64,000 nt of DNA from Synanceia verrucosa (Eukaryota; Chordata; Actinopteri; Perciformes; Synanceiidae): the NCBI GenBank assembly GCA_029721515.1, contig CM056562.1, forward strand, positions 9,784,767 to 9,848,766, given 5' to 3'. Of this stretch, positions 11,812 through 25,312 are shown piece by piece. How positions within the stretch are numbered: position 1 is the stretch's first letter; the number at the start of each line of letters is the position of its first letter. A program made the position numbers and the translations under genes. The notes below the pieces were generated by a model, which saw only the letters and a list, made by a program, of their open reading frames with translations, did not search any database and had not been told where the DNA came from.

Positions 11812-13199
11812 TAGTCACTCCATTAAATCCCTGTTGGAAGGGAATTAAGCTACAGGTCTGCAAACGTGACGCACTGAGAGGCTCGTTCACACTAAATTAG
11901 CTTCTTCAGCAGATGAATAGATTATGGGCGTCAAAAAACATGACCTTGGCATTTTGCAAAAGGCTCAAACTCATCCTACAGGAGTTATTGCAGATGAAAG
12001 TTTGTCAGGAATAAGAAATAATGACTTATTGCTTTCTTTTCCATTATTCTTGCAGGAGTTGAAGTTCAGCATCCACTAAGGGATTATTCTCCTTAAATGT
12101 GTCTTTTCTCAAATCCCCAATTTAGTGGCCCCAACAACTCTGGAAGCAGAGAACTAGAACTTGAGTGAGGGAATTGCACGAGGATAGGGCGGACAAGACA
12201 AAACAAATCACTCCGAACAAATCCACGGTCTGATTCTCAAGGGCCGGTGGGACTGTCTGAGTCCTGAGGGGAAATCAGAGAGTCATTTGGCCGAGTGTCT
12301 CCTTGCATTAGCGCCTGTGTCGCTGGTCGAGGAGAGGCTCCGGGGCCAGACAGAGGGACCCAGCGCTGCCCTGCTTCCTGTGTGCGGTGGGGCCAGGCGG
12401 GACAGGGTGTCTCTGCTGCCTCACTTTAAGCTGACCCTCCGTCTGTGGCCTGCACTTAACACTGCAGATAACGCTGGCTTTATAGCACGGGGCTGGTGAC
12501 AGACAGGAACAAACTGCCAGGCCGCCGCTGGTAGCAGAGGCAAAGATTGGAGCTGGGGTTCATGGTGAGACACTTTCTAATGACGGGGACCTCCTAAAGC
12601 ATGCTACCCATTAGATAGTCTGACAGCCAGTGGGGGGTTTGGGTGGCACCACAGCTTCAGAGTACCCACTGAAGTAGACGATGAGGGCTATCAGACAGGC
12701 CGACTAGGACACATTCAGCTCTCTGGATTTCAGCAGGAAGCAGAAAGTGCAGGGTTCAAAGACCTGGTGACTATAAAAGGACACATACAGTCACTTTGAA
12801 AAGACGCTGAAATCCAAAGATAAAGAGAGGAAATCTGAACAAGTCTGGCCCATTTCTTAGACAATCAAATTCACTGAAGTGTGAAATAACTAGTCGTTCA
12901 TGAGTTTAGTGGCCACTTTTATTTTGAAAGTCTGTGTGAATTAAATGCTTCCTAGGCATTTTGCAGCCTTGCTTGAGCCTCAATTTGGAACAAATTCTGA
13001 ACATGTAGGGAGCAGAATCTGCCCCCTGGCCAGCAGTTTGACACCTCATGGTGCCGGGTCTATTTGGATTGGCAGAATATGTATACTTTTACCTTTCCAA
13101 CCTTGACTGTGACATTTCAGAGTGCAAATGACAGCAGTACTGACTGACCAAGTCCACACACAGGTCTATAAAAACACATTTGAGACGAACACAGATGTC

Positions 13200-14011
13200 A
13201 AATTGTCTCAGATTTATTGTTGATACAGTAATAAAGTATATTGCACAGGATGTCCTGACCAACCTTGACAGTCCCCTCGGAAAAATGTGTATAAAATAAA
13301 ATAAAAACAATAAGCATAGGGAGGGTGCACAGTTGTAAAATCAATCCAAATACACTCTGTACTTTGTTCTGTTTTTCTCCAAACATTGTTGTCCCTGAAG
13401 ATAGACCACACTTCTTGGCATGAAATCCGGTTCATCTGCTTGACAAATAATTACTACTGAATAACTAATAATTAGTGTGCACTATAGTTTAATGACAGAA
13501 GCAGTTTTCTGTAGAAAGGCAAATGTTGTCACCCTGCAGAGTTTGATCAACCATGCACTGAAGCCTTCTCAAAAACTTCAACTAGAAATACCAGCGGAGC
13601 CTCAGATGCTGCAGTTTTACATCCCTGCCATTTACAACACAATGCCAATCACTAACACTGCCTGTCAGTGACCATCGCTGAGGAAATGAACTGTGCGGGG
13701 AATTTATTTTCGACCCCATAATGTCTAAACTACACCAGGACTAATTCATTTTTACTTCATGTAATATTCCTGAAAAGTTTGACTGTAAATATCACTTATA
13801 ATCTTCACACGCAACAAAATTACCTCCAAACCACAAACTAGAAAAGAAAAGGAAAAAAACAAATAACATCAGTTTAGCCGTTGGTGTCACAGAAACAGTT
13901 TGATTTGTTCACTAGTAGTTTTTTTTTTTTAAACACATGCTTAGCTTCCTGTGGTTTTACTGTTGTATATTCCAAGTAACTGGGGTACAGAGGAATACTG
14001 AGTGTGCGATA

Positions 14012-14092
<81 letters not shown>

Positions 14093-16122
14093 AGTACACA
14101 GGGCATAAGACTGAGTCACACTGGCACCACCAGTCCATAAATAAAATTCAGACTTGATTTGGGCGTCTCAACTCTACGGAGGGAAAAGCAGCATCAGCAG
14201 GTCTCCTGTAAGGCCTGACGTGCCACGATTGGCTTTAGTGCAGTTATCTGGTGACTGGGACCTGCATTGAAGACCGTTTACACTGCTTTACATGAGATAC
14301 ACACATTTGTAAACATTTAGCATGTAGGTCAGTGTTATCCAGTCCTGATGTTGGGAACCCAGAGCCATGCAGGGTTTATTTCTAACCAGCTGATAGACTA
14401 ACCAGAGAGTGACTGACACATTCAACAATCTGTCTGAAAACAACAGCACTCAAAGTGTCAAAGACCAGGACTGAACAGCACTGATGCAGCTCACAGGTGT
14501 GTGGTAACACAGTTCATACTCACATCAAAATAAATAGGCAGTATGAAGAAAACTCTTTTTCCTGTATGTTCGTCAGGTTCGGTGCCATGCTTTATTACCT
14601 ATTAATTATTAAGATTCAAAGGATACTTTGGGTGATATTCTGGCTATTTTCTTTCGGTCAACAAATCCCATAAAAAGAGAGCCATAGAGGGAGTGGGGAA
14701 GTGTTGACAGCACTGATGCATCGTAGAGTTTGGTCTTTTTATGGGCTGCATTGACTGGATGGAAAAAAAAAAAATAACATCACCCACCTTATCCTTAAAC
14801 TGAAGTGGATGGAGATAAAAGCTTAACAATAAAAACAACCACCACTCCTGTGTTTCCAAGGTTTTGTTCTGAAATTTGTAATTAAAATAAAAACATACAA
14901 CCTGAATAAACATCCCCAATTTGAGCCAATCCAAGTCACCTTCCAGCTGTGTGGAAAAGTGTGTGTTCTAATAACAGCCCTTATGCATTAATAACTTCTG
15001 CTTTGCAGTCAAACACAAAACACATCTGTACGCTCTGCTGGTTTTTCACTGATGAGCAGGTCATGAGCAGAGCCTCTGACCACTGTGGGATTGTCTCAAA
15101 GAGGAACATCCACATTATGCATATTAATGAGTATCTCCCCCACAACAATAGCAGCAAACTGAAGCAGATGGGCTCGGATCACGTGTAGACCACATGCTAA
15201 CACACATACACAGTATATAGTCACATCATGATCCCTTCTACATTTGGCACTGAAAAACAAACGGGGTGAGCGGTGGTGGGTGAGTCACACTCTGCCAGTG
15301 ACACTGTGACTTCCCTGTGAGGAGAAAACAGATGTCTTAATGTATGGGGAGTCTTAGTAAAAACTCAATGACGCATGCTATTGAGGGAGGTAGATGGACT
15401 TGATTGTTTTACACGGCAGTCGCCCAGAAAATCACCTCTGAGACACTTGAGAGCAGAAAGCTGCCAAGTTATGGTGACGTAGAATAAAAGGTAAGCACTG
15501 AAAGCCACTCAAACAGAACCTTTCACAACACTACATACCCGATATGCTCCCTCCTTGCATTGAAAAGTAATAAGTTTGCCTTGCCCACCCTAGATATGGT
15601 GCACTTTTCCCCAAACAAACATGGTTTTATGTCCAAGTTAGAGCTGAAACATATAGAAACTCCAACACCACCACAGTCTCTTTCTATCTGGGTCAGCTTT
15701 GTCTCATCGGGACCTGCAGAGTGGGACGTCCTCAACAAAAAGTTTAGCTCTCAAGACCTTTGGCTGAAGTTCTCGTCACTTCCTGTGCTTAAGATCAGAA
15801 GTCTATGATTATCATAGGCTGATTGGATTTCTAGAGAGACTAGAAAGAAGACAAAAAGGTGAACAGGTGTCAATAATTTCCGTTGGATGTAACCAGTGTC
15901 TCAAGGGTTAAAATATCCTCAGACATGAGACAGGACATGCTCATAGCGTCCAAGGAAGTCAAAGTCGCAGGATGTTTTGGTCAGTAATGAGTTTTCATTT
16001 GAAGAGTGTGGAGAATAAATCCCATACGGATCTCTACAAAAACAGCCCGTCAGAGCTCAGCTGAAAGCTCAGGATCCTGAAACAGAGCGAGGAGTCCTGC
16101 TTCTGCTTCACATTGAGCGGCA
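13200..16122 (-). other. klhdc3 3'UTR and flank, no separate gene seen
   Basis: This region follows the klhdc3 stop codon on the minus strand. Candidate minus-strand AATAAA signals lie at 14596-14591, 14380-14375 and 13218-13213, so the 3'UTR may be 1.5 to 2.9 kb long. I cannot tell which signal is used. The region contains the compound GTCT/GT microsatellite at 14012-14090. Small ORFs show no domain. Confidence 0.4.
14012..14090. repeat. Compound (GTCT)n(GT)n microsatellite
   Basis: About eight GTCT units run into a long GT tract of roughly 20 units. On the minus strand it reads AGAC/AC. It creates long spurious ORFs of Cys/Val and Thr/His repeats. Confidence 0.95.
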
Positions 16123-19100
16123 TCAGCCGTGGGAGGAGAAGATGGGCCTGCTGATGTTACTGTTGGTGGTCATGGCTGCCAGTTCCCACCTGGAAGAAAC
16201 AACAGTGAGAATCAGAGGCGAGCATCTCAGCACACCTTCACATATTTGGTCCATACCAGGAAAAAAAAAAAAATACTGCTGCCTGTTATGAATGGTTTGT
16301 GTCTATTAGTCCAGACTGTAACTGGACCATGTACTGCATAAATAGTGACAAATAAAATACAAACAACCCAAACACATTTTGTAGTGTAATATTACAGGTG
16401 GACATCGCTCCACTCGTTTCTACTGAGGAACTGCTAAAATAGAGCAGGACAACAACACATCACACCTCTGGTTTAATATCTTTTCACTTTCTGAAGCATC
16501 AATGAGAATTCTCCCACTTGTGCTGAAGTACCTACGTGTTACCATGGTGACCAAACGTTCCTGCATAAATATGGACTATATTTATTTGGGTCAGGAGATC
16601 ACAGGTTAAGTGAGAAAGCAATGCCTTAATCTTCACGAAGACTGAGGGGTCCATCTAAATAAAAAATGCTGCTAAATACAGCACCGTGGACCAATTCAGA
16701 TTTTTTTTTTTGGGGGGGGGTTTAAAATTATAGCTGATGGATTTACCTCACAATCCTGCTGTTGTTATTTATGTCAACACAAAATCATTTGTGGTTTGAA
16801 ATAGCCAAGGTGTTGCTACAACGACAGTCAGTCTTGTGTGAGTGAAGGGCTACGACGTGGACGAGGATGAGGGAAGGCCCCGCTGTAACACGAGAACCAG
16901 GAGCCCGGGCTGACAACAGGGTCCAGTGCTGACCTGCTGACAGGTCAGAGGTTGAGCTCCAGATTGTTATCACTGGCTCTGGTTTCACACTCACTCCCTC
17001 TCAATCGCTTTGTTCGTTTTTTCGTTGTGTACGTGTGTTTAAGAGGGGAGATTGGCACTGGAGCTGGGGATGCCAGCGAGGGGCAAAGGGAGTTAATCAG
17101 AGTCCTGTGACCCCACTGAAAACCCTCTGAGGGTTAGAAACACAACTGCAAAGTGGGGAGTGTGCAAGGTGGCAGTGAAACAAGAGGCTAAGAGGAGTAA
17201 TTAGTATCGAGTTCCATGGGGTCCATGCTTTAAAAAAAAAAAAAAATTCAGATGTAATTGTCTAATGAGTATTCATTAATGTTATTTGAGAAATTATTAT
17301 GTTTGAAATGGAATGATTGGATGAATATTATTCTCCATGAAGCAAATTATTTTGCTCTACATTACTTGGAAAAATAAATGAGGTAGGCAGACAGTGATTG
17401 CTGTGGCGTATTTTACATTTGCATGTTTAGTTATTACAACTTTCCTTCCCCTTGATTAAAAACGTCACAACAAATCAAAGTAGGGCTCTCAAACTTTCAA
17501 TTTGTGTCGCTCACAAGTTAAGTATCAAAATCATTTTTAAACTTGTAATGAGGAGGCTTTGGCAAGAGTGTGACTAATGGATGGTTCATCCTACCATCAA
17601 TTACCATTGGGGAAGGTGATTTAGAATGTTTATGGCTTTGTTTAATAATCTTATGAACAAAATCAGGGTTTATAAAGCCCAAAAATGTGTTGAGGGTGTT
17701 TGGAGTTTTTCAATGACAGAAAATGAATCAAGAACTAAATTGAGATTATAGCCATTGATCCTCACTGAGCTGGTGCTAAAGTTGGCTGTTTTTGACATCT
17801 GGACTGTGGTAGATGAGAAGTTTTCGCCCTTTTTGCCATTTTTAAGTTTCATCAATATAAATGATATAATTACATCCAAATTTTACATGCAGGACCAAAA
17901 GACTGAGTAAAACTTACCACTGGTTAAATAAAGGATAATGAATCATAATTAGCCTCTTTGAAAAACAGCCTCATTATTGAGAGAGACAGAGTGGCGGCAA
18001 CAATGAAGAGCATAATACAAACAGCATGAGCAACAATATGTCAATACTGTGACAAAACAGCTCTAATGTTTGAGAAGAGGATCCTTGTCTGACCTGATAT
18101 CATGTGGGAGTCCTGACTGCTCCAGACTGTACTGAATAACAGCTATTTTGCATAAGGTCTTCAAATTAGGGCCTGAAAAGAAGAAAAAGTGAGATGAGTC
18201 ATAAAGTGGTCAGAGACACTAATCATGTTCATTTCAGCTTTGGGAATTCAAAATGGATCCAGGCAGGTCAGAGCTAAGAATCCATGGATGAAAGGAGTAA
18301 TATTTCCTCTCCTTGGTGTGAAAATCACCATGTTCCTGTTTTTATATCCCAGAAAATGAGACCATGCAGATCATAATGATGCCAGTGTTAAATCATCTCA
18401 TTACAAACTTCCTCTTGATAATAATCGCTGTCATGGCCGCTCCACCATATGTTCGGTGATAAACAGTGTGAAGGCACACACGACTGGCACGTGGAGGCGT
18501 ATGCCACGGGGGGATGCCACCGGGCACTGCCAGTCCCATACGGTCTCTGTGCAAACCCACCTACACAAACTGTGACCTGACAGCGTTGCAGGCTACCCCA
18601 GTGCAGGCAGGAAACAGCTATATTTGGTAGTACATGTGACGGAAGTAGCCCATGTGATAACACAGAGCATATCCAAGGCAGACTGGACCAGGTGAGAAAG
18701 AAGATCGTACTGACCAGACAGCTTATTTAACCTTACTTAAGGTAGCGTCCTCATTTACCTCTTATTTATTTGACTGCACACAAGATCTTCTTAAGCTAAC
18801 AAGAGAGAGATGGACGATGACAGCGATACTTACTGAAGTCTAAGATATACAGGTCTGAATGGTCCATGAGGTTAAATTCATCACCCATTCCTTGCTCTGG
18901 ACACGGGCTGTAAAGAGAATAAATACAAGGTTTTATTTTACTTAAAAAAGTAATCAAACATATCCAGGAGGACAGAACAGTGACTCCTTAAACTTCCTGT
19001 CTGTTATCACAAGCATGAGCCAAACAACTTGCCAAGGTTGTAGTTGCTACTCAGCTCTTTAATGGCCAGGGGAAACTTTACAGTTTCTTCTCTCATGTCA

Positions 19101-22100
19101 CTCCCAGAATTCCCAACCATTGGTTACCTGCTGACTCCCATTTATTTACCTTGTTATCTACTCTTTTTGCATCTTTAATCGCTAAGGTTCATAATCAGGG
19201 GGCCACAGAGCTGTTACCTCAGAGCTCTGCTCTGTTTATCATGGACTGGCATGATTTAAGCCCACAGGAAGTGGAGTGCTACGGTGAGACGGCAGGCTGG
19301 CCAACACTGATAGTCTCCCAGACCTGTGCAACCATTGATATCACTGCATATCTGTTTCCTGCCACTGCTAAACACACAAACACCTGTGACACACCTGGTG
19401 CACCACAGGTTAAAAAGCCTACTTGTATCACAACTCTCTTCAGGCACCATCTTTGTATCAATTAATCTGTTTAAAAAAAAACACAAGGCTCCTTGGAAGA
19501 ACATGGTATAAAAACAAAGTAACAGGCTGGAGCCTGTGGGAGTTCAACTAACATCTTAAGGAAGATTTATTCCCACAGGCAGTAAATATACCCTGTAAAT
19601 GTACTAGACACGCATCATTGCTTTATATCAAAGAGCACCAGGAGACCTGTCCGGTTTAGTGGATAAAAATGCACTTCCCAGTTTTGCACTACCCAGAGGA
19701 CAGTTTTAGCTTGACAGGTGCATTTACCAAGCAGTTTAGTGTCTGTAAATTTCTATCATTGAGAATAACGGAAGGATTTGGTTGCCAGGTTTTGTCCTTA
19801 AGAATAGCTTTGCAAGATGCTTTACGCTACACATGGACTGACCAGCGACTGGCATGCGTCCAAACAAAGACGCCACTATCGCACCACTGAAGCAATCCAG
19901 CAGAAACCACTTCTGTTGAATCGGCTAGCGTTGCATCATTGCCTCTCTTTCAGCTTCATTCTTGCCCTAAACCATCATCTCGCTGAAGACAAACTACTCT
20001 CTCCTCCCATCAATCTCTATTCCTCTTTCCCGCTGTCCACTCCATCGCGCCTCTCTTTGCTGCGTGTTCAGGATGTTGTAAGGGTTTTACGTTGCTAATC
20101 TTCCCTAAACAAACATGGTAGTGGCTTAAGGCGGCCAGGAGAGGTGCAGAGCACGAGCGCAGCCGTCCCAGGGGGCCAGCTGGGGAAGTCATTACGCCCC
20201 CCCTGCCCCCCAGGAGGTGATCCACCCAGGCTTATAGCATGGGCCTTAATCAGAACACCCTCAACCACCCAAACCCCCGTCAACATCAGTCTACTCTACT
20301 GGACGGCCGTTACATTACTGCAGTGATTAAAATTTAACTCTGACTCAAATCAAAACCTAGAAAATGAACACTAACGGCGTTCACATAAAAACTGTACAAA
20401 TGGATAGATCACTACAAACACAATCTTTATTCTCGTTGCCATTAAATTTAATTAAACGATGTAATAAAACAATCAACAGCGCCTTATATGAACTGCATGA
20501 ACACTGGTCAGATACTCTCATGGTGATATTGAAGCTCACAGCACATTTCTTGACAGGATATTAATTAGGACAGTCCGACATTAAGACACAGCAAGGCAAC
20601 AGTCAGCTGTTGGGTACCTTCATCAGGCATCTACGGCCAACAACTGCCTGTAGCTGTCCACTATACCTTTCACCAGTTCAGTGGTTCCCAAACGTTTAAC
20701 ACAAACTAAAACACGGATCCCAATTTGATAAAATGGTTTTCCCAGGATCCCCCATCTGATAGGATTTTAGCTTTTACATCTATGATTAGAGAAACCCACA
20801 ACCAAAATAGTCATAAGAGAGCTAAGATAACTGTCTCAGAAATATTAACACCAAATAGAAAAATAATACTGCATGAAATTCACGAAAATAATATTGGAAA
20901 TAATACTGAAAAAATACAAAAAAGTAATACTGGACATGATATTCTGTCATCATGTTACTATTGTGCAAAGACAAAACTGCTAGTCTATTTTATGAATAGA
21001 AACTTTAGAATGTTTATTGGTCACATTCGATACCGTATGTGCAGAAATGACATAATGAGAGAAGTAATGAAAAGCAGCATCTCTATCTGGAGAGCAGTAA
21101 ACTACTGTGCTGTAGGCCTTGGATGCTGACGTGTGAAAGGGTGCAGATGAGAGGATGCTTTAACAGAGGGCAACAACAAAGATGGAGATTGCATCCCGTG
21201 GTACGAGGCTTTCTCGCATGCTCATGGATAATGTCATTCTGGGTGTGAAATTCAGCACAACATTAGGGAATGGTAATGCTTTATTGGTCACCGCAAAAAG
21301 AACGAGCCCTATGAGGATCATAGAGGCAGGGGAAGGAAAAACAGGGGTGGTAAGACGTGTCCGATGGACTGGCAGTAGTTGGAAGTGGGAAAGTCACGGT
21401 GAGCGACTTTATGTGGCATCCTGGTGTTTGATGGGCCACTTTGTTACTCGATCAGCAAAGTATCACTATGTGTGAAAGTGCTCCTCCCCCTACAGCAGCA
21501 GTGGTTCCCAGTCTGAGTGATGCTGCTCCCCCGCTAACAAAAACACTGGTTGCTATTTCAAACAACACTCAATGAGGGTGTCTAATCACCCAATTGCCGG
21601 TCCTTTCTAGCAGCGCACTGCCTGCTCCAGCTCATTACCAGTACCAAACCCAGGTCTGAAAGCAGGAGAAGAAAGAGCTCAACTACAGTCCTAAAACTAA
21701 CGAGGGAACAACACAGAGCCTGGGAACGCTCAGTCTCAAGTGCCCAGGAATTTAAGTGCCTACTAATTCTACAAAGGACTCTCAGAAACACAATCCAAAT
21801 TAACTGACATGAAAAAGAAAACTCCAATCAGCAACACCTCTGCTTTCTAAACACAAACACCAACAATATATCTGGAAGCTGTCCTGTCATAGGCATGTTT
21901 TCAGTGGCTTCATTGGCCATATCCTCATTCTTGCACTGATACGATCTGCATCCTTTTCCTTTCTCCACTTCCTATTGAACTTTGGTACTTCACAACCATC
22001 TCACAGGAACTCATCGTGCACTACAACTTCCTGCAGAGCACCTTATCAGGACGACCAGACATGAAATCAAAATATTTCAGAAGGAGGGTATTGAGTGAAA

Positions 22101-23511
22101 GCAGTGGGAACAGGTAGCGATGATACAACAAAAAGAGAAACCAGACAGATATTCCGAAAAGACTTTTTCATTAATGTCGACCATAATGTAAAAAAATATA
22201 ATTTAAGAATAATATAAGAAAGTGACAAAACTGTGCTAATGGTCTTTCCACAAGTAGGACGAAACATCTTTCAGAGAATTACAGCATTAATGTTGAGAAT
22301 TAGCTGCATGCATTAATAGCACTCAGTCAAGCAAATTATTAAAAATATTAAGTAATTTACTGCAAGTTCATTATCTTTAATAACATGAGGATTTTGCACA
22401 CTATTTTTACTGTCATATTTGTCACATATTGCTCTAACTGTCAAATTAAAACATTTTCATTAAATGACAAAGCCTACAGGTGGATGTGACAGTACAGTCA
22501 GTAGTAAGCAGTAATATACTGTACGCTACTGCTTACTATCTATGTGTCTGTAGACATTAAGAATCCAAGTTAAGTTTGAGGAGCCAAATATTCTTAAACA
22601 AATCCAAAAGACTTGGTTATCACAGATCGATAGATTCCCGATAGATTTCATGAGTCTTTATCTCTACTGTCTCACCCCGTCTTACCAAGCTATCTGTGCC
22701 CCCTCCTGGGCAGTGGCTGGACAGTGGATTAAGACCTGTAGCTGTCAGACATAAGCCCCACGCAGAGGGTGAGACACACACTACAGCTGGCTCCCAGAGA
22801 GAGACGCCTGGCTTCAGATTAGACAGAGGAGATGCCAGCCGCTAGCAAAGCATGCATCTCAAATTGCAGCCCCTGTGGACAAAATGTAGTTGGACTTGGT
22901 GGAGAAAAACAAAACTGCAACGACAAACCTAAAGCACACACAAATGCAGTCTTGTCTATCAGGACAGGCTGTTATCAACCGAACTGCATATAAAAATGAG
23001 GAATGGGACATTAAATATCGTCTCAGGGCCTTGAACACAGCTGGTTAATATACAGGGGAAAGTCTAAAGCGTTCAGTGCCAGGTTGCTGTTTCCATCCTC
23101 CTCCTCTGACAGACTGAGGAAGTTGTTTGTCCCACAGGACATAAACGACTCTTCAGCTCCTCCTCACAGAGACGTTCACATTCACTTTTCCACATCTTCA
23201 ACATCTTCAACTCCTGCATACCTCCACACTATTTTTCTAATTGCACCAATTTTAGTATATATGTTTTTAGTTCATATTTATATCTATGCTACTGGTTATT
23301 TTAACTTCCCTCAGGATTAATAAATCTACCTCTCTATCTATAGTATCCATCTATCTATGTAGTCAAATGATTCTTTATAGCTGGCAGATTCATTTTGGAA
23401 TCTACAGCCCCATTCCTCTCCTGCAGCTTACGATTACTGTCAAGGTCAGCCACCTGACAGGAAACACTCAACAGAAAATAGTGACCAACAGTTTCAGGAC
23501 ATGTACCGTTA

Positions 23512-23550
<39 letters not shown>

Positions 23551-25260
23551 CACATATAAATAAATAAACTCTGCATCGGCGCTTACATTACTTTGGTATA
23601 TTCCTTTATACATATTTATCCTGTATTTATTAAGAGCCAATAAAAATCAGCAAATGTACAATATCCAGAAGTACCTATTTTTTTATTACTGTGTGATATG
23701 TGTGAATGTATTGTCAGGACTGACATTTATTTCTAGTCATTTATTCTAATTCCATTTTAAGCATATAAGCAAACTACTTCTTCAGGCCAAGTGATCATCT
23801 CTTAGCTCTTGCATTATTGCTACAAGTGTTTCCTGTCATGATAGTTGGATGTTTCTCTTCCATGAACAAATGTTGTGTTTTAGAAAAGTCTATTTCAGTG
23901 TTAAGACGGGTTAAATCAGTGGGCCGGCATGCTTTGCTTATCTTTTTTTCTAATTTATTTCTTTTAAACTTTGTCTACAGAGCACTGCATTGTTCTACAG
24001 AGGGGACATAAAACCACTGAGAGGTGTTTTATTTGTGATGACTAGTAAATCACAAGTTAAACTATTATTATTTAGACATGTGAATTTATGTGGACAACAG
24101 CATCACAAAGCATCACCTATGCAGGCTGTTTATTTGAGCTGCTGTGCAACACTCAACCCTATGACACCTTAATGTATACAGCCTGTTAGTGGGTTAAAGA
24201 GGGTTAAGATGCAGATGAAATACTATCATGAGCTTGTCTTTGAAGAGTAAATCACAGCGTTGCTGTGCTGCTCTGAGGTCCTGTCCCGACACGTGCGGGA
24301 TGCCCCGTATCCTGTTGGGGTCACCTCCACTGTTTGACAGGTTTTATCTCAGGCATACAAAGCACACACACACATACACACAGACAATTAATAAAGGAAA
24401 CTTCTGCAGCCCAGCCTTTGACACTGAAGGCCAAACGACAACATGTGTGTGGCATCATAATCTATGGAGTGTTGATAGGCATGTTTCCATGGAGCCATGC
24501 TCCACTGTGGCAGATCCAAAGACATTATAGTGTGCAGGAAGTGCAATCATAATGATATTAATATTGAAGAATGAAAGTAAATCAAAACAGAAAGTAGAGG
24601 TTTTTGTGCAATGGTGAAAATAAGAGTTTCAGGATTAGTTCTGCCTCAGGCCCATGTTGTGTTTAGTCTAACATTTGAACTGTCACGTTCAACAATGATA
24701 ACAAGCCACATTTTAACCAGCTGGACAATCATAACAGCGGCCCTTTCAGTCATTGATAAGGTGCAAAATGCTCTTGTAGGTGATATCAAGGCACCAGGCT
24801 TTTGACCTTCCTGATCTACTAAACAACAATCACTGGACTCTGCAGAAGCTCTCTGGCTCAGCAACTTGATGTTTTGAAATGACCAGCTGAATTCCTCACA
24901 GATTAAATATCATGGTGTGATTCTGGAGGATTAAACAACAGGTTTTGGGGTAGGATGTTTTGGCTACCAGTGAGAATACCTGCTGTGCAGTCTCCCTGCT
25001 CAGCCACACACACTGTTCCTACCTGAAATATCTACAATGGCAGGACAGCTGACAAGAACATTTACATAGCTTATGAAACAGAACAATATTTAGCATTTTC
25101 ACCTTTGCTAAACCAGGATCATGATTCAGAATAAAAAAGAGGAGCAAAAATTAAATAACATGTGTCTAATGTCAAGAATGGAGTCATCATTCCTTCCATA
25201 TTATGTGTGCATGTTGCCAAATGGAACACATGCATTAAGGCTGGCAGAGCAACGGTGTGC

Positions 25261-25312
<52 letters not shown>

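Larger units (their letters stand above)
10503..13199. other. Intergenic DNA between npas4l and klhdc3
   Basis: No gene is supported. It holds an A-run and a GAAT/AAAT tandem tract (10552-10592), a hAT-like repeat remnant (11333-11400), a poly-T run (about 11405-11420) and a GT microsatellite (11790-11811). The segment 12120-12540 is GC-richer than its surroundings but shows no ORF with recognisable similarity. Confidence 0.6.

Noticed and set aside
13874..14140. ORFs rich in Thr-His or Cys-Val repeats
   Set aside because: They are translations of the GTCT/GT microsatellite, with no coding support.
20725..21129. 134-codon ORF in the large klhdc3 intron
   Set aside because: AT-driven composition with no domain; it begins next to a hAT-like terminal sequence and looks like repeat or intron DNA.
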